Origin: Mesoplasma lactucae ATCC 49193
GTDB lineage: Bacteria; Bacillota_I; Bacilli_A; Mycoplasmatales; Mycoplasmataceae
Assembly: GCF_002441935.1 (NCBI RefSeq)
Contig: NZ_CP023668.1
Coordinates: 620,001 to 684,000 of the forward strand
DNA length: 64,000 nt
Direction: 5' to 3'
In this document: piece by piece, positions 1 to 9,056 of the stretch
Layout: every line of letters begins with the position of its first letter
Position numbering within the stretch: position 1 is the stretch's first letter
Notes under the pieces: generated by a model
The model's input: the letters and a program-made list of their open reading frames with translations, nothing else
What the model was told of the DNA's origin: nothing
Database searches by the model: none
Position numbers and translations under genes: made by a program

Positions 1-43
1 CTTCTGCTCTCCAGTGTATTCTAATTTTTCTCTTCTTCATATA

Positions 44-76
44 AAAAGTAAAAAAACACTATTTTAAAATAGTGTT
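44..76 (-). terminator. Intrinsic terminator of secG
   Basis: A perfect 11-bp inverted repeat (AACACTATTTT / AAAATAGTGTT, 55-76), followed on the minus strand by a T-rich tract. The secG stop codon lies within the stem. Confidence 0.7.
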
Positions 77-358
77 GGTTAAAATGCATATAACAAGGGT
101 AATTACAAAGAAAGCTATTCCTAAAGATAACATTCAAATAGAAAATACCTTATCGGCACCACGTTCTTTTGAATTAGTAAATAGTTCTTCATTTCCACCA
201 TTTAAGGCACTTAAACCAGTTTGTGATTTTTTATTTTGTAATAGACCAACAATAATCATTGCAACAGAAATAACCATCATAACGATTTCAAACGCTAAGA
301 TAATTCTATTTGCAGTTGCATTAGCACTATTGTCAGTTGTTGCCATTAACAAATTCAT
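59..358 (-). CDS. secG: Preprotein translocase subunit SecG
   Basis: Small membrane subunit of the SecYEG protein-export channel, 99 aa. Two hydrophobic helices are visible (about residues 17-40 and 78-97), separated by the SecG hallmark loop: GLSALNGGNEELF followed by KERGADKVFS, matching the family GLSGG...LF...RG-D pattern. One TGA codon (134-136) falls just after this loop and is read as Trp; only with that reading does the second membrane helix exist, so the gene runs to the TAG at 59-61. ATG at 356-358 is preceded by AAGGAAG about 10 bases upstream. The 3' end overlaps its own terminator hairpin. The length is typical for the family. In other Firmicutes secG is followed by rnr; the next gene here lies beyond the left edge. 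Confidence 0.9.
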
Positions 359-440
359 CTAAAAATAACTTCCTTTCTTTAAATATATTATTAATGATAC
401 TATATTTTTCACTCTTTATAAATCACCTTATTTAACAAAA

Positions 441-472
441 AGTCAAATAAAAAACCAGTTATTAAACTGGTT
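441..472 (-). terminator. Intrinsic terminator downstream of the XRE regulator gene
   Basis: Stem AACCAGTT (453-460) / AACTGGTT (465-472) with a 4-base loop, followed by a T-rich tract on the minus strand. It separates the regulator gene from secG. Confidence 0.7.
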
Positions 473-495
473 AAGTCTTTATTAAAGATTAATTA

Positions 496-723
496 TTATT
501 TTTTGAATAATTCAATTAATTCTACGTTTAAACCATCAGCAATTTTTTGAACTGCTTTTAATGAAATGTTTCTTGTACCTCTTTCGGTATCAGAGATATA
601 GTTTCGGTGTAATCCAGATCTAAAACTCAATTCTTCTTGAGTAATATTTTCTTTTGCACGTAACTCTTTCATGTTTTTACCTAGAACAGCAACAACATCA
701 TATTTGTTTAAGTCTTTAGCCAT
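496..723 (-). CDS. XRE-family helix-turn-helix transcriptional regulator
   Basis: A 75-aa protein consisting almost only of a Cro/CI-type helix-turn-helix domain. The recognition region ITQEELSFRSGLHRNYISD followed by ERGTRNISL matches the XRE pattern (T-QE-LA...G-...-I---E-G-R-PS). There is no separate ligand or dimerisation domain, so it probably binds DNA as a dimer through the same domain. ATG at 721-723 has GAGAGG upstream. It lies downstream of whiA behind an 82-base gap that holds a possible promoter with two CTCAC boxes, and it has its own terminator, so it may be an autoregulated single gene. The target genes are unknown. Housekeeping context, not a prophage. Confidence 0.85.
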   Translation of the reverse strand: MAKDLNKYDVVAVLGKNMKELRAKENITQEELSFRSGLHRNYISDTERGTRNISLKAVQKIADGLNVELIELFKK

Positions 724-747
724 AAGATTTACCTCTCTTCTTTGTTA

Positions 748-783
748 GTTATATTGTCTCACATTAAAAATATAAAAACTCAC
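748..783 (-). promoter_or_regulatory. Possible promoter/operator of the XRE regulator gene
   Basis: Minus strand: a TTTATA hexamer (771-776), a 17-base spacer and TATAAC (748-753). Two CTCAC boxes on the plus strand (758-762 and 779-783) lie exactly 21 bp apart, one in the spacer and one just upstream of the -35. That spacing suits an HTH dimer contacting one DNA face. Inference from position only. Confidence 0.4.
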
Positions 784-805
784 TTTTTCGTGTTCATTTT
801 TAAAT

Positions 806-1759
806 TTATTTCTTTTGATTTTCATCGATTAAATTTGAATATAGTTTATCTATATTTTTAAACAAGTTGGCAATTCCTGATTTAGTTATTTCATACCCTT
901 TTTTGCTCATTTCATCTTGAAGCTCAGCATATGATAAATCAGGTTTTTTTAGTCTAATGTTTGCTAAGACGTTCGCTTTCTCGCTTAACTGTCCCATTTT
1001 ACGCTGTTTTTTAATGTATTCAATCTTTTTAATTTGTTCTTCCCCAGTTTTGATGATTTTTGATTGGTTAGAAATATCAATATTAGAGATTCTGTTAATG
1101 TTATTAACCATATCTCTTGATATTCTTTCATTTTCAAACTGCATAACACATCTTGAAGCATCAATAAATTTCAAGAAGTCAGAAACTAAAATAGACTTCT
1201 TAACATAATCGATGTAACGGTTTTCACTTCTTTTTAAAACTTTAAATGGAAAACCGTATTTTTTAATAACTTGTTTAAAGTAAAGCGCATCTGCTTCCTC
1301 TTTAAATTGTAGCTCTAAATGATAATTTGTTGTAGTGGGGGAATTAACAGAACCTATAGCTACAAACATTCCAGCTACATAAGCTCTAAAGTTGGTAGAA
1401 CTATTTAAATATTCTTCTTTAACTTCAACTTTACTTTTAAAGTTATCATCTATAATTCCTAAATCCAAAAGAAATTCTTTAACCTTACCAATTAAAGTAA
1501 TGTTAAAGATTTTATTTTTCTTTAAGGTCTGTGTTTGAAAAATAGAGACTTCTGTTTCACCGGTATAGTGGTGTTTCACAAATGAAAGAAGTGATCTTGC
1601 AATTCTATTACTAATAGTTGTTAAACGAAGTCTTAAGATTCCGTTTGAGAAAATCATTTCTCCATTGTATTTAATAAAACCAGCTAAGAAAGCTTTTTCT
1701 TGTTCAAAATCAAAAGAGTGAGAAACAACTTCTTCTTTTACTTCTAAAGCAAATGACAT
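806..1759 (-). CDS. whiA: DNA-binding protein WhiA
   Basis: WhiA combines a LAGLIDADG-homing-endonuclease-like N-terminal half with a C-terminal helix-turn-helix. It is a chromosome-binding regulator of cell division and development in Gram-positive bacteria. The 317-aa length is normal. The N-terminus MSFALEVKEEVV, the internal AYVAGMFVAIGSVNSP (family: R-AFLRGAFLA-GS-NDP) and the C-terminal LANIRLKKPDLSYAELQDEM with SKSG-like KSGIANLFKNI (HTH) all match. The ATG at 1757-1759 is preferred over a GTG three codons upstream because family members start MSFA. It is 16 bases downstream of lgt. The genome neighbourhood (hprK, lgt, trxB, whiA) mirrors Bacillus subtilis. Confidence 0.93.
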   Translation of the reverse strand: MSFALEVKEEVVSHSFDFEQEKAFLAGFIKYNGEMIFSNGILRLRLTTISNRIARSLLSFVKHHYTGETEVSIFQTQTLKKNKIFNITLIGKVKEFLLDLGIIDDNFKSKVEVKEEYLNSSTNFRAYVAGMFVAIGSVNSPTTTNYHLELQFKEEADALYFKQVIKKYGFPFKVLKRSENRYIDYVKKSILVSDFLKFIDASRCVMQFENERISRDMVNNINRISNIDISNQSKIIKTGEEQIKKIEYIKKQRKMGQLSEKANVLANIRLKKPDLSYAELQDEMSKKGYEITKSGIANLFKNIDKLYSNLIDENQKK

Positions 1760-1775
1760 GTTCCACACTCTTTTC

Positions 1776-3323
1776 TTATTTTTCTTTATTTTGTTGTTCT
1801 TGCATTTTTTTTAATTTTTCAGCAGCCTTTTGCTCTTTAGCAATTTTTTTGGCTTCAATCTTAACTTCTTTATCTGCAAGTTTATCATTATCTTTTCGAA
1901 GTTTTTTAACATCGTGAATTACTTTATCTTCTCCATGTTCAATTTCTTCTGTTTGATTATGATTTCTAATTTTAGCGTTTAATTTTTTAATTCAATAGAA
2001 TCATTGTTTATCAATTTTTGGAGCTTGGAAGTATGGTTTTTCATACAATCTTCCAGGTTGTCTAAAGAATCAAGGAATTAAATTTTGAGTAACAATCATA
2101 ATTGCTAATCCGATTAGTCCAGTTAATCCAATTAAAACTAATGACAATGTTTTTTCATACATGATGAATAAGTGATCATATGGTCTTTGCATTTCTAAGA
2201 AGAATCTTACAAGGTTTCATACAAAGAAATATGCTCCAGCTTCAGCACCAGTTTTTGTGACTCAGTAGTTTTCTGGGTTGTTAGCTTTAGTTAAGGCTCT
2301 ACCATCTAAATAACGTTTCTTAGTTAAACTTTTGACATTTAAAGCATTATTTTTTAACGAAATTTCAAAACTATCTCGATATTTATCTGAATCATTCTTG
2401 TAGAAAGCATCATTTCAAATTACGAAGTAACTTTGATTTCTTTCTGGGTATTTTTCACGTTTTTTAGCAGTGAATGATGAAGGAACAAAGAAGTTAAAGA
2501 ATGTTTGTTTTCAACTAAATTGGTATTTTCCTGGTTCAACTTTTCAAGGTTTTTTACCGATTCATTTACCAATGTTAGGTATTACAAAAGTAATTAATCC
2601 TCAACCAATTAATAATGAAATAGATTCAATAAAGAAGATTGGAGACATTTGGTAAATTCCACCATTAACCATATCGATACCATTAATGGTTTCAACACCA
2701 GATTTCCCAGAATACATTCATTGCGTATTAACTTGAATATAATTTGGTAATCAATGAAGAGGGTTTTTACCTTCCATATGAGCTACTCCATCAATCATTT
2801 GTCCAACTTTAGCGACAGGAGCTCCCATTACCTCATGGTTAAAGAAGTTTCCTCAACGACCTATAGCTTGTCCTAAAAGGATGTTTGGAATAATTGCATC
2901 CATATAAACTCAAAGAGAAGTTTTATTGTAGTGGCCAATAATACCAAAGACTATTAGTCCAGTTAAAACTCCGGCATAAACTCCTCCATGGATTGCCATT
3001 CCACCTTTTCAGAAAGCGAACAATCCTCAAAAGCCTACACCTTCAGCATTTATTCCTGGACCTTCAGCATTTAATTTACCAAAGAATGAGGCTCCAAATA
3101 AAGAAATAGGAACAATAAAAATAACCCCTCAAGCAAGTTGAGTTAATGGCAATCCTTTTCTTCAGAATTTAAAAGCACTATAACCAATGGCTAAAATCAT
3201 ACCAATTGTCATAGTAAAGGCATAGACGTGGAATCAACCATTTGCGCCATAATTATCTGTTATAGTTCAAAAACCATTAAAAGGCTCTGTGTAATTATCG
3301 CCTTGCGTTCAGTCAATGATCAC
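1776..3323 (-). CDS. lgt: Prolipoprotein diacylglyceryl transferase, catalytic copy
   Basis: Lgt transfers diacylglycerol from phosphatidylglycerol to the lipobox cysteine of prolipoproteins in the membrane. This 515-aa protein has seven or more hydrophobic segments. It carries the family motifs GGMAIHGG (catalytic His, like E. coli H103) and GRWGNFFNHEVMG (Arg, Asn and Glu of the Lgt signature), then SPIFFIESISLLIGW. It is almost twice the usual 270-290 aa: after the catalytic core comes a soluble stretch, one or two further membrane helices and a Lys/Glu-rich charged C-terminus rich in KK, AEK and KEQ. The start is GTG at 3321-3323 with a strong GGAGGAAA Shine-Dalgarno. It shares ancestry with the gene at 4371-5996. 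Many TGA Trp codons. Confidence 0.93.
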
Positions 3324-3344
3324 TTTCTATTTCCTCCAAACGTG

Positions 3345-3370
3345 TAATTTTAAATAAATTATACCTTACT
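3345..3370 (-). promoter_or_regulatory. Possible promoter of lgt-whiA
   Basis: Minus-strand TATAAT at 3358-3363, between the trxB terminator and the lgt ribosome binding site. The -35 is not well conserved. Confidence 0.4.
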
Positions 3371-3390
3371 TTTAAGTGTGATTTTTGAAC

Positions 3391-3420
3391 TAAGAAAAAA
3401 CCGCTTCGAAAAACGGTTTT
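3391..3420 (-). terminator. Intrinsic terminator downstream of trxB
   Basis: AAAACCG (3397-3403) pairs with CGGTTTT (3414-3420), followed by a T-rich tract on the minus strand. It ends the hprK-lgt2-trxB unit before lgt. Confidence 0.7.
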
Positions 3421-3442
3421 AATTTCATAATTATTTAAATTA

Positions 3443-4387
3443 TTATCCTAGTTTTTGAACGAATTCAACAGCCATTTGGCCAGCCATTGCTCCATCACCA
3501 GCAGCAATTGCAATTTGTCTTAGAGGAACTTCTCTGACATCACCTGCTGCAAATAAACCAGGAACTTTAGTTGACATATCATCTTTAACTTCAATGTAAC
3601 CTTCAGCATCTTTAATATCATTATCTTCAACGAATTGAGTAATTGGTTTAGCACCAATGTATGGGAATAAAGCAGTAACTGGTAAATCTTTTTCTTCACC
3701 AGTTTTGGTATTTTTAATTCTAATACCTTCAACTTTATCTTCACCATAAACTTCTTCAACCACAGTGTTCATAATAAATTGAACTCCTGGTTTGTCTTTT
3801 AACAATTCAACTTGTTTATCATCAGCTTTAAAGTGATCTTTACGAACGATAACGTATAAGGTTTTAACAAATTTAGTTAAGTAAGTTCCTTCTGTTACAG
3901 CAGAATATCCTCCACCAACAACAGCAACGGCTTCTCCTTTATGGAAAGCACCATCACAAACAGCACAGTAACTTACACCTTTTCCATAAAGACGATCTTC
4001 ACCAGGAATACCTAATTTATTTTCTAAAGTACCAGTAGCAATAATAACTGCTTTAGCTTCAACAACTTTTCCTGAAGTTGAGTGTAATTCAAAAGTTCCA
4101 TCATCTTTTTTAGTAAAGTGTGTAATTCCATCATATTCAAATTTAGAACCTTGTTTAGTGGCTTGGTTATACATTTTCATTGATAAATCAGGACCTAGGA
4201 TTTCTTCAAAACCAGGGTAATTTTCAATTTCCGCGGTTTTGATCATTTTTCCTCCTGGAGCTTCTTTTTCAAAAATAATTGTATCTAAACCAGCTCTTGC
4301 AGCATAGACAGCAGCAGTAAGACCAGCGGGCCCTCCGCCAATAATAACTACGTCGTACATTTGTTTTTCATTAGTAAGATTTTTCAT
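3443..4387 (-). CDS. trxB: Thioredoxin-disulfide reductase
   Basis: NADPH- and FAD-dependent flavoenzyme that reduces thioredoxin in the cytoplasm. 314 aa from the ATG at 4385-4387, the usual low-molecular-weight TrxB length. The FAD-binding GGGPAG is near residue 17-22, the redox pair CAVC at C141/C144, the NADPH-binding GGGYSA near 158-163, and the C-terminal FAD-contacting GLFAAGDV plus [12 protein letters not shown] are present. A longer reading from an upstream codon would overlap the preceding lgt paralogue further and is not preferred; with this start the overlap is 17 bases and GAGAGG lies 11 bases upstream. Translational coupling with the upstream gene is likely. Confidence 0.95.
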   Translation of the reverse strand: MKNLTNEKQMYDVVIIGGGPAGLTAAVYAARAGLDTIIFEKEAPGGKMIKTAEIENYPGFEEILGPDLSMKMYNQATKQGSKFEYDGITHFTKKDDGTFELHSTSGKVVEAKAVIIATGTLENKLGIPGEDRLYGKGVSYCAVCDGAFHKGEAVAVVGGGYSAVTEGTYLTKFVKTLYVIVRKDHFKADDKQVELLKDKPGVQFIMNTVVEEVYGEDKVEGIRIKNTKTGEEKDLPVTALFPYIGAKPITQFVEDNDIKDAEGYIEVKDDMSTKVPGLFAAGDVREVPLRQIAIAAGDGAMAGQMAVEFVQKLG

Positions 4388-5996
4388 ATAATCAACCAAC
4401 CTCTCTTCATTTATAGGGGGATAGGAATTGAGCAATTCCTATAATAGCAATTCCCATTAGCAAGATTATAGCAAGAACTATAAAATCTGCAATAGGATAG
4501 TTTTGAACGAACAATTCTTCAGGTCTTCTGTGTGTTTCTAAAATAATACGAATTAACATATATCCAAAAACATAACCACCAGTTAAGACACCACATCTAA
4601 GAATTCAATAATTATTTGGGTTATTAATTTCTTCTAGTTTTCTAGCGTCTGGGTTTGGTTTGAAGTGTCGTCAGAATCCACCAAGTTCTTGATGCAATTC
4701 TTTTCGTTGTTCTTTGTAATTTTTTGTCATTAAAACTAATTCATTATCATAATCTTTTTTAACTAAAGCATATTTGTCTGTACCTTTAGCAAGATTATTA
4801 AATTTGCTTTGGTATTTAGTTTTAATTCTTTTTTTAGAATTCTTTTCTTGAGTTTTCATGAAATCTAATTTTTCATAAATTTCTCTTTCTCTTTCAATAT
4901 TCTTTTCTTGTTTTTCCATTAATAGATCAACTTGATGTTCATCAGCTTCATATCAATAGTAAGCTTTGTTTCATGCCATATAGAAAGACATCTTGATTTC
5001 TCTTTCTTCCCCGTTAGCATTTTTGATCATAACTTTTTTATACTTAATCGGTTTTTGAGCTGTAGTCATAGACACTTGTGATTCTGGTAATGATTTATAT
5101 TTATTATTAAATCAACCAGGATATGCACTTGGATTAATATCTCAAGGATATTTGTTTTTCCCTTGGATTCATCTTGAAAGATTTGCGACTATGAAAGTTA
5201 AGATAAACCACAAGAAGCAGTTTGCCATACTTTCATATAGAAATAACGGTTCACGATATTGAATTGGTGAAGCTAAAGCTGTAGCAAGAGCTTCTACATT
5301 AGAAACTTTTATGTCAGATGACATATTAATGGCATTAATCCAGGCATCTGTTGAAGCATTTATTGGCATATTTTTTGCCAAGTTTTGAATATTATCCCAC
5401 ATACTACTTGATACATTAACTTGTGCTAATTCAGGTGGGAAATAAAATAATCTATTTCTAATTGAATCAGCCATTCATCCTAATGATTGATAGGAAACAA
5501 TATGTCCCATAATTTCATGGTTATACATGTTTCCTCAACGACCTATAGCTTGTCCTAATAAAACGTTAGGTAAAATACAATCTGCATAAACCCATACTGA
5601 TATCATGGTCACTTTAGAACGCTTGTAGAACCAAACAAAACCTGCTGCAGTTCCTAAGGCTAAAGCACCAAATAAACTCATACCAGGTTCTCAGAAAAAG
5701 AACACGTGATATCAAATCATTCCTGGTATGAATGCTTTACCGAAAATAGTTCCCCCTAAGATTCCTAAAGGAACGACTATGACTATAGCTCATTCCAATT
5801 CTCGTAGCGGGATATTTTTCATTTTCATCTTGACTATAGATGCAATAATTACAGCTATAATCCCAATAAACATAAAAATGGGGTAAGCAGGTACTACTCC
5901 CCCAAAACTTCTCGAAGCAGATGGATCGCCAAATTGTCCGACCCATTGTCCGAAGTTACTAGCAAACCCATTTCCTGTTAGAAAATTAGTTGCCAC
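4371..5996 (-). CDS. Lgt paralogue, probably lacking a catalytic residue
   Basis: A second Lgt-family membrane protein, 541 aa, with the same oversized architecture as the gene at 1776-3323. The signature [14 protein letters not shown] is intact (Arg, Asn, Glu) and [15 protein letters not shown] matches the family's last core helix. But where the first copy has GGMAIHGG, this one has PGMSLFGAL, so the histidine equivalent to E. coli H103 is Phe. After the core there is a long charged coiled-coil-like stretch (about residues 350-440, rich in E, K and R) and two more hydrophobic helices. GTG start at 5994-5996 with AGGAAG 6 bases upstream. It overlaps hprK by 11 bases and trxB by 17. It may be a non-catalytic partner or specialised homologue. 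Confidence 0.85.
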
Positions 5997-6939
5997 TTTC
6001 TTCTTCCTGTTCTTGAGTAATACGTTTATCCATTAGTTCAACTATGTTTTCAGCATTTCCAGATTTAACAAGTTTTAATTGTGAAACTGCGGCTTCAACG
6101 ATTGTAGAGACATTTCGACCTGATGAAACAGGAATTCTAATATAAGGAACTTTTACACCTAAGATATCTGTTTTATCATAAGTGCTATCTAAACGTTCAC
6201 TTGTATCTTCTTTTGAACCATCTCATTGGAATAAATCAACAACTAAATCAATTGTTGTGATATCCATAATTGATTGATATCCATTGGTTTTAGCCATGTC
6301 CATAATTCCAATTCCTCTAACTTCAATTAAGTTTTGTAGAACTGGAGATGATTTTCCATAAAGAATTGATGATTTATTAGTAATGATAATTCTATCATCA
6401 CCAACAAATAAATGGTTTGATTTAACTAACTCAATTACCATTTCAGATTTACCAATTCCAGATTTACCTGTAATTAGTACTCCTTGTCCATAAATATTAA
6501 CAAGTGATCCATGAACTTCTTGTGTTGGAGCAAAGAAGTTATCAAAGTAATCTAGAATTTTTTGTGTAAATTCGCTAGTTGATGAAACATTAACTTGCAT
6601 TAATGGAAAATCGTGTTTTTTAGCAACTTTGGTAATAGTATCAACATCACCATATTTTTGCGTAATGATAATTCCAGGAATTCCTTCTTGCATTAATGCA
6701 TCATATTTTGCACTTCTAGTTTCTTCATTGAATTGTGAAATATATGCTGATTCTTTTGATGAAAGTAAAACAATTCTTCTTGAGTTATTACTTCCAGGAA
6801 TAAAAAATCCAGTTAATTCCAATCCTGCTCTATTTAATCCATAAACATTAACAGTATTAGTAGTTAATCTATCGTTTCCAGAAAGAACTTTCATGTCGAA
6901 TTCATCGACTATTTTTTTAAGGGTTAATTTTGATGCCAT
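5986..6939 (-). CDS. hprK: HPr kinase/phosphorylase
   Basis: Bifunctional enzyme that phosphorylates and dephosphorylates Ser46 of HPr and so links sugar uptake (PTS) with carbon metabolism. 317 aa, normal length. The Walker A GKSGIGKS, the capping region NHLFVGDD and the family signature LIEVRGIGIMD are visible, and the C-terminal PVSSGRNVSTIVEAA corresponds to the K4 motif (P-R-GRN-A-IIE-AA). ATG at 6937-6939 follows AAAGGAGG. One TGA Trp at 6223. It is the first gene of an overlapping hprK-lgt2-trxB operon, an arrangement related to that of Bacillus. Confidence 0.95.
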
Positions 6940-6965
6940 ATTTAAGCCCTCCTTTAGTTATCTTA

Positions 6966-6971
6966 ATTATA
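6966..6971 (-). promoter_or_regulatory. Possible -10 element for hprK operon
   Basis: TATAAT on the minus strand, 26 bases upstream of the hprK start, in the gap after the folT terminator. No clear -35. Confidence 0.35.
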
Positions 6972-7035
6972 ATTGAAAACAACTTAAAACTTATTAATGC
7001 AACAAGCTTCTTTTATAATGGTCAAAATTTTTGCA

Positions 7036-7062
7036 TAAAAAAACCTCAGTTGGGCTGAGGGT
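7036..7062 (-). terminator. Intrinsic terminator downstream of folT-like gene
   Basis: CCTCAG / CTGAGG stem (7044-7049 / 7055-7060, extended by A-T pairs), followed by seven Ts on the minus strand. Confidence 0.8.
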
Positions 7063-7097
7063 TTACTATAATTTGATATTAAAACTTAGTTTAAGTT

Positions 7098-7916
7098 TTA
7101 AACTTCGTTCGTCTTATTCGTTGTTGATTCCTCTTCAACAATTTCAATAAAAAGAACCGGTTCATCGCATCCACTTTTTATTTTATACTTTTCTTTTAAA
7201 GTTTTCTTAGGTTTGAAATTTATTTTTCCGTTTTTTAAACATCAAACGTAATTATTTTTATTAGAACTCTTACTTAAGAGCAGGTAAAGAATATCAAAGG
7301 AAATGAAAGTTAAGGGAATATATATCAATAATTCGATTGGTAAGCGAATTAATTTACCAATTCCAATTAAAGCACCAATGCTTTTATTGTTATATAACCC
7401 AGCAACACTAATTGGAGAAATAACAAAACTATAAAGTATAAAAACAAAAATAAACATTCCAATTGTTTTTAAAGTTCAAAGTTTATTAGTTTTAAAGATG
7501 AATACCATTCCACCAAAGAAACCAAATAAGGCTTTTGCTAAGGCAAATCCAAAATGATAAGCCCCACCACTATTTATTAAAGTTCCAACAGTGTCACTTA
7601 AAAGCCCTGAAATCATTCCTGTAAAAGGACCAAATATCATTCCAATTACAAAAATTAAGAAATTACCCAATGCCAATCTAATAGTTCCTCCAAAAATAAA
7701 GAAACTATATCCTAAGGCATTAGTTAAAACTACGCTCAAGGCAATTAGTAATGCCATCAGGGCAATATTTCTTGTTTTAAATGTTTTCTTTAAAGTTTTT
7801 CTCTCAATTAAATAAGATCCAATTAAGAACACTATAAAAACTACAATAAATAAAACTGTACTTATAATATATAAGTTTTGGTTTATAGTTTCATATACAG
7901 TCGTAATCTCCCCCAA
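7098..7916 (-). CDS. folT: ECF transporter substrate-binding (S) component, folate type
   Basis: Integral membrane S component of an energy-coupling-factor vitamin transporter, 272 aa with about six hydrophobic helices. The segment RNIALMALLIALSVVLTNAL followed by IRLALGNFLIFVIGMIFGP and GLLSDTVGTLINSGGAYHFGFAL fits the folate-type S family. The energising EcfA/EcfT subunits are not in this window. The gene begins 5 bases after folC, so folate uptake and polyglutamylation are probably co-expressed; this context is the main argument for folate as substrate. The C-terminal tail of about 50 residues is soluble and charged. The start is uncertain: TTG at 7914-7916 is the only recognised start codon before residue 50, with a GGGGGAG tract next to it. 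One TGA Trp in the ORF middle and another near 7242. Confidence 0.75.
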
Positions 7917-7921
7917 TTTCC

Positions 7922-9055
7922 CTATTTTTTAAAAGTCTCCATATATCATTGTTTAACTAAAGGTATAAAGTACAAACTTCCGCAAACAATAATATCTTTC
8001 TTGCTATTAATCATTTTAGTTAAAAAAGATTTTCAGTCAATGACTTTGGTTCCTATATTAATGTCATTTACATCTCATGATTTAAAATGATCAAAATTTG
8101 TAATGTATAGATTAGGATATTTGCTTTTAATTTCTTCAAGACTAGTTAGATAATCTTTGTTATAACTAGAACCAACAAGAATAATTGGGTCTATAGCTGG
8201 AAAATTTCTTTCTATAGACATAATTAATTGTTCTATACCATTAGGGTTGTGTGCTCCATCTATAAGAAATAATGGTTTATCATTAAGGATTTCAAATCTT
8301 CCAGCTATATTACTTTTATTTAAATAACTATAGTCATATATTTTATATTTATTTTCTAAAAAGAATTTGACTAATCCTTTGTTTCCTTCTTGGTACAAGA
8401 CATTATCTTTAAATCTTGGAGCATAAAGAACTTCTATATTTTTTCCAGCTACAATGTTTTCAATTTCTTTTTTATATTTTAAATTATCATCGCTAACATA
8501 TAATTGTGTTCCTGGCTTAGCCATAAGAACTTTATTAGACAATATCTCTTCTATTGTATTTCCTAGAATTTCAGTATGATCAAAATCAACAGCAGTTAAT
8601 AATGTTGCTATTTGATTTGTAAAGTTATAGGTAGCATCCTTAATCCCGCCTATTCCAGCTTCAATTACAGCTACATTAACTTTATTATCATTAAAATAAA
8701 GTGTGGCTATAAGTGTTCAAATTTCAAAGAACGTTAAATTATATTTTTTAATTAATCCAGCTATGGATTTTAAATATTTTTTAAGGTCATCATCGCTTAT
8801 ATAGTCATTGTTTATAGCTATACGTTCATTTTGAAAAACAAAAGCAGGCGAAGTAAAAACGCCTACTTTTTTGTATATAGTCATTAAACCTAGACTTGTA
8901 TAGCGAGAAACCGAACCTTTTCCATTTGTCCCAACTATGTTTATAGCTGGAATATTTTTTTCTGGATTCCCTAATTCTTTTAAAGCATCGTTTAAATGAT
9001 ACTCATTAGAGAATCTTTTGTTAATTGGAATAAATTTTTCTTCTACACTAATCAT
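7922..9055 (-). CDS. folC: Folylpolyglutamate synthase / dihydrofolate synthase
   Basis: Adds glutamates to folates, which traps them in the cell. 377 aa. The Mur-ligase-type P-loop GTNGKGSVSRYTSLG, the TSPAF...NERI segment (FolC signature S-PH--NERI) and FEIWTLIATLYF are visible, then EAGIGGIKDATYNF and DFDHTEILG. It is slightly shorter than the usual 400-430 aa. ATG at 9053-9055 lies 1 base after the uvrA stop. A folT-like gene follows immediately. Because mollicutes usually lack de novo folate synthesis, the pair makes sense as a salvage module (inference). Confidence 0.9.
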
Positions 9056-9056
9056 A

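Noticed and set aside
1-58. Partial gene on the minus strand starting at ATG 38-40 (MKKRKIRIHWRAE)
   Set aside because: No Shine-Dalgarno for it, and it directly follows the secG terminator. The CTGGAGAG at about 6-13 (minus strand) looks instead like the ribosome binding site of a gene that starts beyond the left edge, by synteny perhaps rnr.
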